Assembly (NCBI GenBank): GCA_023427945.1
Contig: JAEYZR010000142.1
Coordinates: 1 to 18,524 of the forward strand
Length of the DNA stretch: 18,524 bases
Source: Pseudomonadota bacterium
Lineage (GTDB): Bacteria > Pseudomonadota > Gammaproteobacteria > Burkholderiales > Burkholderiaceae_B
Direction of reading: 5' to 3'
In this document: piece by piece, positions 8,534-16,379 of the stretch
Layout of the letters: the number at the start of each line of letters is the position of its first letter
Numbering within the stretch: the first letter of the stretch is position 1
The notes under the pieces: generated by a model
The model's database searches: none
The model's input: only the letters and a program-made list of their open reading frames with translations
What the model was told of the DNA's origin: nothing
Program-made: the position numbers and the translations under genes

Positions 8534-9208
8534 ATGTCGGAATTCGTCCGCCCTGTTCTCGATCTGCCCGAAGGCCGCAGCAAAGTGCTCATGCACTCGT
8601 GCTGCGCGCCCTGTTCCGGCGAGGTCATGGAAGCCATGCACGCTTCGGGCATCGACTATGCCATCTATTTCTACAACCCCAATATCCACCCGGTGAAGGA
8701 ATACGAGATTCGCAAGCAGGAGAACATCCGCTTTGCCGAAAAACACAATATTCCGTTCATCGACGCCGACTACGACATGCACAACTGGTTCGAGCGCGTC
8801 AAGGGCCTGGAAAACACGCCGGAGCGCGGAGAGCGCTGCACCAAATGCTTCGACATGCGGTTCGAGCGTACCGCGCTCTACGCACACGAGCACGGCTACG
8901 ACACCATCACCAGTTCCCTGGGCATTTCGCGCTGGAAGGACATGAACCAGATCAACGGCTGCGGCGAGCGCGCTGCTGCCCGCTATGACGACCTGGTGTA
9001 CTGGACCTACAACTGGCGTAAAGGGGGCGGATCAGCACGCATGATCGAAATCAGCAAACGCGAGAATTTCTACCAGCAGGAGTACTGCGGCTGCGTATAT
9101 TCCCTGCGCGACACCAACCGCCATCGTCGTTCGCAAGGACGCGAACGCATTCACATTGGTGTGAAGTTCTACGGCAAAGAGCACATCATCAGCGACGAAA
9201 CGCTGTAG
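8534..9208 (+). CDS. queH: Epoxyqueuosine reductase QueH (DUF208)
   Basis: A 224-residue protein of the QueH family, which carries out the last step of queuosine synthesis: reduction of epoxyqueuosine to queuosine in the wobble position of tRNAs with GUN anticodons. The family hallmark HSCCAPCSGEV (residues 21-31) is present. Further cysteine pairs are RCTKC (101-105) and YCGC (184-187). In characterised QueH the conserved cysteines hold a 4Fe-4S cluster beside a second iron; C23, C24, C102, C105, C185 and C187 are the likely candidates here (inference from conservation pattern). The segment YNPNIHPVKEYEIRKQE is also typical. It is unrelated in sequence to the cobalamin-dependent enzyme QueG, which does the same job. 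It follows glnE by 79 nt and converges on clpB. Confidence 0.93.
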   Translation: MSEFVRPVLDLPEGRSKVLMHSCCAPCSGEVMEAMHASGIDYAIYFYNPNIHPVKEYEIRKQENIRFAEKHNIPFIDADYDMHNWFERVKGLENTPERGERCTKCFDMRFERTALYAHEHGYDTITSSLGISRWKDMNQINGCGERAAARYDDLVYWTYNWRKGGGSARMIEISKRENFYQQEYCGCVYSLRDTNRHRRSQGRERIHIGVKFYGKEHIISDETL

Positions 9209-9219
9209 CCCCATGAAAA

Positions 9220-9263
9220 TCGCCAGTCAGGCGAAGCCGCAAGCGGCACCACCTGACTGGCGA
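9220..9263 (-). terminator. Nested inverted repeat between queH and clpB (clpB terminator)
   Basis: A perfect 12-bp stem pairs TCGCCAGTCAGG (9220-9231) with CCTGACTGGCGA (9252-9263). Inside it a second stem, GCCGC (9236-9240) with GCGGC (9243-9247), can form. On the minus strand the stem is followed directly by TTTT, so it should end clpB transcripts. On the plus strand (queH direction) no T-run follows, so it would be less efficient there. Confidence 0.75.
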
Positions 9264-9288
9264 ACACGCCTCGCCCATCAGTCGAGCG

Positions 9289-11892
9289 TTACTGCAGCGT
9301 GCGGTCGAAAGAAAACACCCCATCCTTGAAATCGACCGGCACCACGTCGTTGGGACCGAACTTGCCTTGCAGCAGCAATTTCGCCACGGGGTTCTCGATA
9401 CTTTGCTGGATGGCACGCTTGAGCGGACGTGCCCCATACACGGGGTCAAAACCGCTGCGCGCAATTTCAGCCAGTGCCGCATCGCTCACGTCCAGCAACA
9501 TTTCCTGAGCGGCCAATCGCTTGCGCAGATGGTCGAGCTGAATGCTGGCAATCGCTTCGATGTGACGTGCGTCCAAAGCGTGAAACACAACGACCTCGTC
9601 GATCCGGTTCAGGAACTCGGGGCGGAAGCTGTTCTTCAACTCCTCCCATACCACTGCCTTGACCGCCTCGTACGGTTCGCCGGCCATGTTCTGGATATGC
9701 TGCGAACCCAGGTTGGATGTCATGACGATCACCGTATTGCGGAAGTCCACCGTACGTCCCTGGCCATCGGTCAACCTGCCGTCATCGAGCACCTGAAGCA
9801 GTACGTTGAAGACATCCGGGTGCGCCTTCTCGACCTCGTCAAGCAGGATGACACTGTACGGTTTACGCCGCACGGCTTCGGTCAGGTAACCCCCTTCTTC
9901 GTAGCCCACGTATCCCGGCGGCGCACCAATCAGGCGCGCCACGGAATGCTTCTCCATGAATTCGCTCATGTCGATGCGCACGAGGTGTTCGGACGAATCG
10001 AACAGGAAATCGGCCAGTGCACGGGTCAGCTCGGTCTTGCCCACGCCAGTCGGCCCCAGGAACAGGAACGATCCGTTCGGCCGCGAAGGATCGGCAAGCC
10101 CCGAACGTGAGCGACGGATCGCATCGGCCACCAGGCTGACTGCCTCGTCCTGCCCGACCACGCGCTTGTGCAACGCATCTTCCATGTGCAACAGCTTGTC
10201 GCGCTCGCCCTGCATCATCTTGGAGACGGGAATGCCGGTGGCGCGCGAAACGACTTCGGCAATTTCCTCGGCACCGACTTCGGTGCGAAGCAGACGCGGT
10301 TTGCTCGCCGCATCGGCGTTGGCATCATCCGACGAAAGCTGCTCGGCAGCATGCAGTCGTGCCTCCAGATCCGGCAGTCGTCCATACTGCAACTCCGCAA
10401 GCTTGTCGTACTGCCCCTTGCGCTGCAGTTCAGCCATTTCCGCACGGGCGCGCTCGATCTCTTCCTTGATCGACTGCGTGCCCTGCACTGCGGCTTTCTC
10501 CGACTTCCAGATTTCTTCGAAGTCGTTGTACTCGCGCTGCAGCTTCTCGAGCTCCTCCTCGATCACCAGCAAACGGCGCTTGGAGCTGTCGTCGGTTTCC
10601 CGTTTGACAGCCTCACGCTCGATCTTCAACTGGATGATGCGACGATCGAGCCGATCCATGACTTCGGGCTTGGAGTCGATCTCCATACGGATACGCGCCG
10701 CAGCCTCATCGATCAGATCGATGGCTTTGTCGGGCAAAAAGCGGTCGGTGATGTAGCGATGGGACAGCTCGGCCGCGGCCACGATGGCCGGATCAGTGAT
10801 GGCCACACCGTGATGCAGCTCATAGCGCTCCTGCAAACCACGCAAGATTGCAATCGTGGATTCCACATCGGGTTCGCCCACGAGCACCTTCTGGAAACGA
10901 CGCTCCAGCGCGGCATCTTTCTCGACGTACTTGCGGTATTCGTCCAGCGTGGTCGCGCCTATGCAATGCAGCTCGCCCCGCGCCAGCGCGGGCTTGAGCA
11001 TATTGCCCGCGTCCATCGCGCCCTCGGCCTTGCCTGCACCCACCATCGTGTGCAACTCATCAATGAAAATGATGCTGCTGCCGTCGTCCTGAGCCAGCTC
11101 CTTGAGAACGGATTTCAGGCGCTCCTCGAATTCACCACGGAATTTTGCACCGGCAAGCAAGGCGGCCATATCCAGGGACAGCAGGCGTTTACCCCGCAGC
11201 GTCTCGGGTACCTCATCGTTGATGATGCGCTGGGCAAGCCCTTCGACGATGGCGGTCTTGCCCACGCCAGGCTCTCCGATGAGCACCGGATTGTTCTTGG
11301 TACGTCGTTGCAGAATCTGCATGGTGCGACGGATTTCGTCGTCGCGGCCGATCACCGGGTCCAGCTTGCCTTCGCGAGCCAATGCCGTCATGTCGATGGT
11401 GTACTTGGACAGGGCCTCACGATTGGACTCGCCTTCGGCACCGGTCACGTTTTCGCCACCACGCACCGCATCCACAGCGGCTTCCAGCGCCTTCTTCTGC
11501 AGACCGGCCTCTCGCAGGATGCGACCGGCCGCACCTTTGTCGTCGGCCAGGGCAAGCAGGAACAGTTCGCTGGCGATATAGGTGTCGCCGCGCTTGGCTG
11601 CCTCTTTGTCGGTACGCGTGAGGACGGCCTGCAGCTCGCGGCTGATCTGGATATTGCCATCGCCATTCTGGACCTGCGGAAGCGCCTGCATGGCCTCTGT
11701 CAGCGCAGGCTGCAGCCGGTTGACTGCCACGCCAGCTCGGGCGAGCAGACTTCCCGCGCCACTCTCGCCATCGGCCAGCAAGGCCGACAGCACGTGGATG
11801 GGCTCGATGTAGGGGTGATCCTGGCGGGCGGCGGCACTCTGTGCGTCACCCAATGCTTGTTGGAATTTTGTCGTCAGTTTGTCGAATCGCAT
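9289..11892 (-). CDS. clpB: ATP-dependent protein disaggregase ClpB
   Basis: A 867-residue hexameric AAA+ chaperone that pulls polypeptides out of aggregates together with DnaK/DnaJ/GrpE. The N-terminal Clp repeat domain (about 1-145) is followed by NBD1 with Walker A GEPGVGKT (206-213) and Walker B IIFIDE. Then comes the long coiled-coil middle domain (roughly 400-530), which distinguishes ClpB from ClpA/ClpC. NBD2 has GPTGVGKT, VILLDE and GYVGYEEGG (pore loop). The C-terminal D2-small domain contains GARPLKRAIQ. There is no ClpP-binding IGF/IGL loop of the ClpA type that I can see. The start MRFDKLTTKFQQAL at 11892 is the family N-terminus. A GTG at 11940 in the same frame would add 16 residues but sits at about the predicted transcription start, so it is rejected. 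Confidence 0.97.
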   Translation of the reverse strand: MRFDKLTTKFQQALGDAQSAAARQDHPYIEPIHVLSALLADGESGAGSLLARAGVAVNRLQPALTEAMQALPQVQNGDGNIQISRELQAVLTRTDKEAAKRGDTYIASELFLLALADDKGAAGRILREAGLQKKALEAAVDAVRGGENVTGAEGESNREALSKYTIDMTALAREGKLDPVIGRDDEIRRTMQILQRRTKNNPVLIGEPGVGKTAIVEGLAQRIINDEVPETLRGKRLLSLDMAALLAGAKFRGEFEERLKSVLKELAQDDGSSIIFIDELHTMVGAGKAEGAMDAGNMLKPALARGELHCIGATTLDEYRKYVEKDAALERRFQKVLVGEPDVESTIAILRGLQERYELHHGVAITDPAIVAAAELSHRYITDRFLPDKAIDLIDEAAARIRMEIDSKPEVMDRLDRRIIQLKIEREAVKRETDDSSKRRLLVIEEELEKLQREYNDFEEIWKSEKAAVQGTQSIKEEIERARAEMAELQRKGQYDKLAELQYGRLPDLEARLHAAEQLSSDDANADAASKPRLLRTEVGAEEIAEVVSRATGIPVSKMMQGERDKLLHMEDALHKRVVGQDEAVSLVADAIRRSRSGLADPSRPNGSFLFLGPTGVGKTELTRALADFLFDSSEHLVRIDMSEFMEKHSVARLIGAPPGYVGYEEGGYLTEAVRRKPYSVILLDEVEKAHPDVFNVLLQVLDDGRLTDGQGRTVDFRNTVIVMTSNLGSQHIQNMAGEPYEAVKAVVWEELKNSFRPEFLNRIDEVVVFHALDARHIEAIASIQLDHLRKRLAAQEMLLDVSDAALAEIARSGFDPVYGARPLKRAIQQSIENPVAKLLLQGKFGPNDVVPVDFKDGVFSFDRTLQ

Positions 11893-11914
11893 ATTGATCT
11901 CGATCGGATTGGGG

Positions 11915-11930
11915 GCCGGATCAGACCGGC
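11915..11930 (-). other. Hairpin in the clpB 5' untranslated region
   Basis: GCCGG (11915-11919) pairs with CCGGC (11926-11930) around a 6-nt loop, about 22 nt before the clpB ATG and just after the predicted transcription start. It could stabilise the mRNA end. It does not cover the weak ribosome site GAGAT, so I do not claim it is an RNA thermometer. Confidence 0.35.
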
Positions 11931-11943
11931 GGATGTTCACAAG

Positions 11944-11968
11944 ATGTGGGCTGAAGCGCGAATTTCAA
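11944..11968 (-). promoter_or_regulatory. Sigma-32 (heat-shock) type promoter for clpB
   Basis: On the minus strand, TTGAAA (11968-11963) is followed after 12 nt by CCCACAT (11950-11944). This closely matches the RpoH consensus CTTGAAA, 11-16 nt, CCCATNT. Transcription would start near 11937, leaving a leader of about 45 nt before the clpB ATG at 11892. RpoH control of clpB is established in many proteobacteria, so both sequence and gene identity support this site. Confidence 0.75.
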
Positions 11969-12130
11969 TCTCTTTACCTCACAAGATACATCAGGTCCAT
12001 TGCGCGGTAACAAACGCTGATCAATTCACCTGGGCTCATCCGGGTCTTGGATGTACACGCCTGATCGACGCCTGCCATCGTCCGGCAAAACGCCATCACA
12101 CCGTCGTAGGCGTGGGACGACACACAAAAA
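11969..12130. other. Spacer between clpB promoter and gltA terminator, no gene seen
   Basis: The clpB-gltA gap totals 372 bp. This middle part has no open frame with convincing start, ribosome site or recognisable protein. A 77-codon leftward frame (11974-12207) crosses it, but it runs through the terminator stems and has no family signature. No further promoter pair or repeat stood out. Confidence 0.4.
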
Positions 12131-12205
12131 GCCCCCGCCAAAATGAAAGAGCCCCAAGAGATAGACGCGTATCCATCCTTGGGGCTCAGCTCAATGAGCG
12201 GGGGC
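12131..12205 (-). terminator. Nested double terminator downstream of gltA
   Basis: Two perfect stems lie one inside the other. The outer one pairs GCCCCCGC (12131-12138) with GCGGGGGC (12198-12205). The inner one pairs GAGCCCCAAG (12149-12158) with CTTGGGGCTC (12178-12187), and can extend by GATA (12160-12163) with TATC (12170-12173). Read leftward (gltA direction), the inner stem is followed by TTTCATTTT and the outer by TTTTT, so both could stop the sdh-gltA transcript. Read rightward, the outer stem is followed by ATTTTT, so it may work both ways. The palindrome GCTCATTGAGC (12189-12199, minus-strand reading) could compete with the outer stem. Confidence 0.8.
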
Positions 12206-12264
12206 ATTTTTAGTGCCGGATCGGCTGCTGACCTGGAAAGCGATCAGCGGCTGGCTTCAGCCAT

Positions 12265-13575
12265 TCAGCGTTTGTCGCGCGGGGGCACGGGGCGCGTCTG
12301 CTCGCCGGTGAACAACTGACGGGGACGACCGATCTTGTAGTCGGGATCGGACAGCATCTCGTTCCATTGTGCGATCCAGCCGACGGTACGCGCCAGCGCA
12401 AAAATCGCGGTGAACAGCGAGGTCGGAATGCCGATTGCGCGCTGCACGATACCCGAATAGAAATCCACGTTCGGGTAGAGCTTGCGCTCGACGAAGTAAG
12501 GATCGGACAACGCGATGCGCTCGAGCTCCATGGCCAGCTTGAACAAGGGATCCTCTTTCAGGCCCAGTGCTTCCAGAACTTCCTTGCAGGTTTCCTGCAT
12601 CAGCTTGGCGCGCGGATCGTAGTTCTTGTAGACACGGTGACCAAAGCCCATCAGGCGTACGCCCGACGACTTGTCCTTCACCTTTTCCATGAACTCGCCG
12701 ACCTTCTCGACACCGCCGTTGGCTTGCAGTTCTTCGAGCATCTGCAGGCAAGCTTCGTTGGCGCCGCCGTGGGCCGGCCCCCACAGGCACGCAACACCAG
12801 CAGCGATAGCGGCAAACGGGTTGGTGCCCGACGAGCCGCACAGGCGAACCGTCGAAGTCGATGCGTTCTGCTCGTGATCGGCGTGCAGAATGAAAATGCG
12901 GTCCAGTGCCCGTTCGACCACGGGGTTGACCTTGTATTCCTCGCACGGGGTGGCGAACATCATGCGCAGGAAATTGCCCGTGTAGGACAGATTGTTCTGC
13001 GGATAGACGATCGGCTGACCTTGCGAATACTTGTATGCCATGGCGACCAGCGTCGGCATCTTGGCAATCAGACGGATGGCCGAGACGTGGCGATGGCGCG
13101 GATTGGTGATGTCCGTGGAGTCGTGGTAGAACGCCGAGAGAGCACCCACCAGGCCGGTGAGTATGGCCATGGGGTGAGCATCACGACGGAAGCCGCGCAG
13201 GAACTGATGCAATTGCTCGTTGACCAGCGTGTGATGCGTGACCTGGTAATCGAACTCCTTCTTTTCGTCCTTGTTCGGCAATTCACCATTCAAGACCAGA
13301 TAGCAGATGTCCAGGAAGTCGCAACCGACCGCCAGCTCTTCAATCGGATAGCCGCGATAAAGCAGTTCGCCTTTGTCGCCATCGATGTAAGTGATCGCCG
13401 ATTCGCAGGCTGCCGTCGACATGAAGCCAGGGTCGAACGTAAACATGCCGGTCTGACCATACAGTTTACGGATGTCAATGACGTCCGGGCCAACTGTGCC
13501 GGTGTATACCGGAAACTCGACTGATTTACTGCCGTCCGAAAACGATAGGGTAGCTTTCTTGTCTGACAATTTCAT
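12265..13575 (-). CDS. gltA: Citrate synthase (type II, GltA)
   Basis: A 436-residue citrate synthase that joins acetyl-CoA and oxaloacetate as the first step of the TCA cycle. The length and the N-terminal extension (KATLSFSDGSKSVEFPVYTGTVG in pieces) are those of the hexameric, NADH-inhibited Gram-negative type. Catalytic segments are visible: HADHEQNASTSTVR (first His), GFGHRVYKNYDPRA (second His) and the late VDFYSGIVQRAIGIP with the catalytic Asp. The start at 13575 is chosen because GAGGAAG stands 6 nt upstream and the N-terminus fits the family. The frame stays open upstream to 13698 but that part overlaps sdhE out of frame and makes no sense. It is the last gene of the sdh operon, 19 nt after sdhE, and ends at a strong nested terminator. 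Confidence 0.97.
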   Translation of the reverse strand: MKLSDKKATLSFSDGSKSVEFPVYTGTVGPDVIDIRKLYGQTGMFTFDPGFMSTAACESAITYIDGDKGELLYRGYPIEELAVGCDFLDICYLVLNGELPNKDEKKEFDYQVTHHTLVNEQLHQFLRGFRRDAHPMAILTGLVGALSAFYHDSTDITNPRHRHVSAIRLIAKMPTLVAMAYKYSQGQPIVYPQNNLSYTGNFLRMMFATPCEEYKVNPVVERALDRIFILHADHEQNASTSTVRLCGSSGTNPFAAIAAGVACLWGPAHGGANEACLQMLEELQANGGVEKVGEFMEKVKDKSSGVRLMGFGHRVYKNYDPRAKLMQETCKEVLEALGLKEDPLFKLAMELERIALSDPYFVERKLYPNVDFYSGIVQRAIGIPTSLFTAIFALARTVGWIAQWNEMLSDPDYKIGRPRQLFTGEQTRPVPPRDKR

Positions 13576-13594
13576 CGTTTCTTCCTCACAAATG

Positions 13595-13855
13595 TTATAG
13601 CGATCGCATCTTTCCGACGATGTCCCGCAGCACTGGCGTGTCGTACTCACCGTCGAGTTCTGCCCGACTGAGAAGCACGTCCAGCAATTCGTTGTCACCC
13701 ATTTCGAACAACACGGTCAGTGCGGAGACATCCTCTTGGGTCAGCTCTCGCTCATAGGCGTCCAGATACTTCGTAATGATCAAGTCGTTTTCGAGCAGGC
13801 CGCGACGAGCGCGCCAGCGTATGCGAGCGCGTTCGAGATCGGTCAGGGCGCTCAT
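13595..13855 (-). CDS. sdhE: FAD assembly factor SdhE (DUF339/YgfY)
   Basis: A small 86-residue acidic, helical protein that promotes covalent attachment of FAD to SdhA. The diagnostic RGxxE motif is present as RRGLLEND (R18, G19, E22), followed by the usual LDAYERELTQEDVSALTVLFEMGDNELLD region that forms the rest of the five-helix fold. The start is supported by GGGAG about 8 nt upstream. It is placed directly between sdhB (13 nt gap) and gltA (19 nt gap), so the maturation factor is made from the same transcript as the enzyme it matures. This arrangement argues against its being a separately regulated gene. Confidence 0.94.
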   Translation of the reverse strand: MSALTDLERARIRWRARRGLLENDLIITKYLDAYERELTQEDVSALTVLFEMGDNELLDVLLSRAELDGEYDTPVLRDIVGKMRSL

Positions 13856-13868
13856 TGACGAACTCCCA

Positions 13869-14585
13869 TCAGACAGCTCGCCTGACCATCAATTCCTTGA
13901 TCTTGCCGATCGCCTTGGTCGGGTTCAGGCCTTTCGGACAGACGTCGACGCAGTTCATGATCGTGTGGCAGCGGAACAGGCGATAAGGATCTTCCAGATC
14001 GTCAAGGCGTTCGCGGGTGGATTCGTCACGACTGTCGGCGATGAACCGATAGGCCTGCAGCAAGCCTGCCGGTCCGACGAACTTGTCGGGGTTCCACCAG
14101 AACGACGGGCACGAGGTGGAGCAGCAGGCGCACAGAATGCATTCGTACAGGCCATCGAGTTCTTCGCGTGCCTCAGGCGTCTGCAACCGCTCTTTCTCGG
14201 GCGGTGGCGTGTCGTTGATGAGGTAAGGCTTGATCGAATGGTACTGATTGAAAAAGTGCGTCATGTCCACGATCAGATCGCGAATGACGGGCAGTCCGGG
14301 CAACGGCTTCAGGACAATCGGCTCTTTCAGCTCACGCAGGTTAGTGGTACAGGCAAGACCGTTCTTCCCGTTGATGTTCATGGCGTCGGAGCCGCAGACA
14401 CCTTCGCGGCAGGAACGGCGCAATGCCAGGCTGTCATCGACGTCGTTTTTGATGCGAACGAGCGCATCAAGCAGCATCTTGTCCGTAGGCGCGAGCTCCA
14501 CGTCCAGTTTCTGCATGTACGGGCGCTCGTCCTTGTCGGGGTCGTAGCGATAGATCTCGAACTTCACAATACGTTTGGCACTCAT
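13869..14585 (-). CDS. sdhB: Succinate dehydrogenase iron-sulfur subunit
   Basis: A 238-residue subunit, as in E. coli (238), carrying electrons from the SdhA flavin to quinone. The ferredoxin-like N-terminal domain binds the 2Fe-2S cluster through C59, C64 and C79, with D67 at the position that E. coli fills with an aspartate. The C-terminal domain carries the 4Fe-4S cluster (C149, C152, C155 and C216) and the 3Fe-4S cluster (C159, C206, C212). All expected ligands are present, so the protein should be functional. The start has AGGA 8 nt upstream. It lies 13 nt downstream of sdhA and 13 nt upstream of sdhE in the same operon. Confidence 0.98.
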   Translation of the reverse strand: MSAKRIVKFEIYRYDPDKDERPYMQKLDVELAPTDKMLLDALVRIKNDVDDSLALRRSCREGVCGSDAMNINGKNGLACTTNLRELKEPIVLKPLPGLPVIRDLIVDMTHFFNQYHSIKPYLINDTPPPEKERLQTPEAREELDGLYECILCACCSTSCPSFWWNPDKFVGPAGLLQAYRFIADSRDESTRERLDDLEDPYRLFRCHTIMNCVDVCPKGLNPTKAIGKIKELMVRRAV

Positions 14586-14598
14586 ACCGGCATCCTGC

Positions 14599-16377
14599 TT
14601 AGAAAGTACGCGCTTTTGGCGGGAAGGAGTCGACCGTCAACGGATTCATCTGAACGGGTTTGTAGTCCAGACGGCTGCCTTCGGAATAGAACAAGGTGTG
14701 CTTGAGCCAGTTCTCGTCATCACGGGCAGGATGATCGTCCAGGGCATGCGCACCGCGACTTTCCTTGCGGGCAGCTGCCGAGTTGATCGTCGCACGCGCG
14801 ATTTCGGTCATGTTGGCCAGTTCGAGCGCTTCGATCCGGGCGGTGTTGAAGACCTTGGACTTGTCGTCGAACGAAATGTGCTCGGCCTGCTTGGCCAGTT
14901 CCTCGATCTGACCCACGCCTTCGTTGAGCAGCTTGAGCGTGCGGAACACGCCGCAGTGGGCCTGCATGGAAGCGCGGATGGCGTTACCCACGTACTGGGT
15001 TTTCTCGCCGTTCTTGCGCGACTCGAGTGCATCGATACGAGCAATCGAGAAATCCAGCGACTCTTTGGGCACCGGCTGATGGTTGCGCTGGCGCTCGAGG
15101 TGCGAATTCACGATGTGGTTGCCCGCAGCGCGACCGAAGACGACCAGATCGAGCAGCGAATTCGTGCCCAGACGGTTGGCACCGTGCACCGACACTGCCG
15201 CGCACTCGCCAATCGCATACAGGCCATTGACGATCTTGTTTTCGCCATTGACCGTGGAGACGACCTGGCCATGATAGTTCGCCGGCACCCCACCCATCTG
15301 GTAGTGGATGGTGGGCACGACCGGAATCGGTTCCTTGATGGGATCGACGTTGCCGAACTTGATCGCGATCTCGCGGATGGAAGGCAGACGCTTGTTGATG
15401 ACGTCGGCGCCCAGGTGATCGAGCTTGAGCACGACGTAGCTGCCATCGGGGCCACAACCGCGGCCTTCCTTGATTTCCTGGTCCATCGAGCGCGAGACGA
15501 AGTCGCGCGGTGCCAGATCTTTCAGCGTAGGCGCGTAACGCTCCATGAAACGTTCGCCATCCTTGTTCAACAGGATGCCGCCCTCGCCTCGCACGCCCTC
15601 GGTGATCAGCACGCCCGCACCGGCCACGCCGGTGGGGTGGAACTGCCAGAACTCCATGTCCTGCAGCGGCAGACCCGCACGAGCGGCCATGCCCAGACCG
15701 TCGCCGGTATTGATGAATGCGTTGGTCGATGCAGCCCAGATACGGCCTGCACCACCCGTTGCCAGCACGGTCGTCTTGGCCTCCAGCACGTAGACTTCGC
15801 CAGTTTCCATTTCCAGCGCCGTGACGCCCACGACGTCGCCGTCCTGGTTGCGCAGGAGATCCAGCGCCATCCACTCGACGAAAAACTGGGTACGCGCAGC
15901 GACGTTGCGCTGATAGAGCGTATGGAGCAATGCATGGCCGGTCCGGTCAGCCGCGGCACAGGCACGCTGCACAGGCTTTTCACCGAAGTTGGCCGTGTGG
16001 CCGCCGAAAGGACGCTGATAGATCGTGCCGTTGGCGTTACGATCGAAAGGCATCCCGAAATGCTCGAGCTCGTAGACTGCGTTGGGTGCCTCACGGCACA
16101 TGAACTCGATGGCGTCCTGGTCGCCCAGCCAGTCCGACCCCTTGACGGTGTCATACATGTGCCAGTACCAGTTGTCTTCGCTCATGTTGCCCAGCGACGC
16201 ACCGATACCGCCCTGGGCGGCAACCGTGTGCGAACGGGTGGGGAAGACTTTGGACAGAACGGCCACGGACAGACCGGCCTGAGCCAGTTGCAGCGAACAA
16301 CGCATGCCGGCACCACCGGCGCCGACCACCACCACATCGAATTGGCGGCGCGGCAAATTTTGAGTGGAAGCAACCAC
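14599..16377 (-). CDS. sdhA: Succinate dehydrogenase flavoprotein subunit
   Basis: A 592-residue catalytic subunit that oxidises succinate to fumarate on the cytoplasmic face of the inner membrane. The FAD-binding GAGGAG (19-24) opens a Rossmann fold. The covalent FAD attachment histidine is H50 in TRSHTVAAQGG. The substrate-binding and active-site segments HGANRLGTNSLLDLVVFGR and the RGEGG region are present, as is FMERYAPTLKDLAPRD. The start codon is GTG at 16377, directly after the sdhD stop, with GGAG 9 nt upstream. No in-frame ATG near it gives a better N-terminus (MVASTQNLPRRQFDVVVVG). It depends on SdhE, encoded two genes downstream, for FAD insertion. Confidence 0.98.
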   Translation of the reverse strand: MVASTQNLPRRQFDVVVVGAGGAGMRCSLQLAQAGLSVAVLSKVFPTRSHTVAAQGGIGASLGNMSEDNWYWHMYDTVKGSDWLGDQDAIEFMCREAPNAVYELEHFGMPFDRNANGTIYQRPFGGHTANFGEKPVQRACAAADRTGHALLHTLYQRNVAARTQFFVEWMALDLLRNQDGDVVGVTALEMETGEVYVLEAKTTVLATGGAGRIWAASTNAFINTGDGLGMAARAGLPLQDMEFWQFHPTGVAGAGVLITEGVRGEGGILLNKDGERFMERYAPTLKDLAPRDFVSRSMDQEIKEGRGCGPDGSYVVLKLDHLGADVINKRLPSIREIAIKFGNVDPIKEPIPVVPTIHYQMGGVPANYHGQVVSTVNGENKIVNGLYAIGECAAVSVHGANRLGTNSLLDLVVFGRAAGNHIVNSHLERQRNHQPVPKESLDFSIARIDALESRKNGEKTQYVGNAIRASMQAHCGVFRTLKLLNEGVGQIEELAKQAEHISFDDKSKVFNTARIEALELANMTEIARATINSAAARKESRGAHALDDHPARDDENWLKHTLFYSEGSRLDYKPVQMNPLTVDSFPPKARTF

Positions 16378-16379
16378 GA

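Noticed and set aside
11915..11930. RNA thermometer in the clpB leader
   Set aside because: The hairpin does not pair with the ribosome site, and the sigma-32 promoter already explains heat control.
11893..11940. GTG start at 11940 adding 16 residues to ClpB
   Set aside because: The extra residues are not in the ClpB family N-terminus, and the sigma-32 promoter would start transcription at about this position.
11974..12207. 77-codon leftward frame in the clpB-gltA gap
   Set aside because: It begins inside the outer stem of the terminator, passes through the inner stem, has no ribosome site and no recognisable similarity.
10168..12213. 681-codon plus-strand open frame opposite clpB, running into the clpB-gltA gap
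   Set aside because: It is His/Gln-rich, lacks motifs, overlaps conserved ClpB coding and runs through the clpB promoter and the terminator stems, so it is a shadow frame.
13576..13698. Upstream extension of citrate synthase to 13698
   Set aside because: It overlaps sdhE out of frame, is Cys/Thr-rich, and the ATG at 13575 has a strong ribosome site and family N-terminus.
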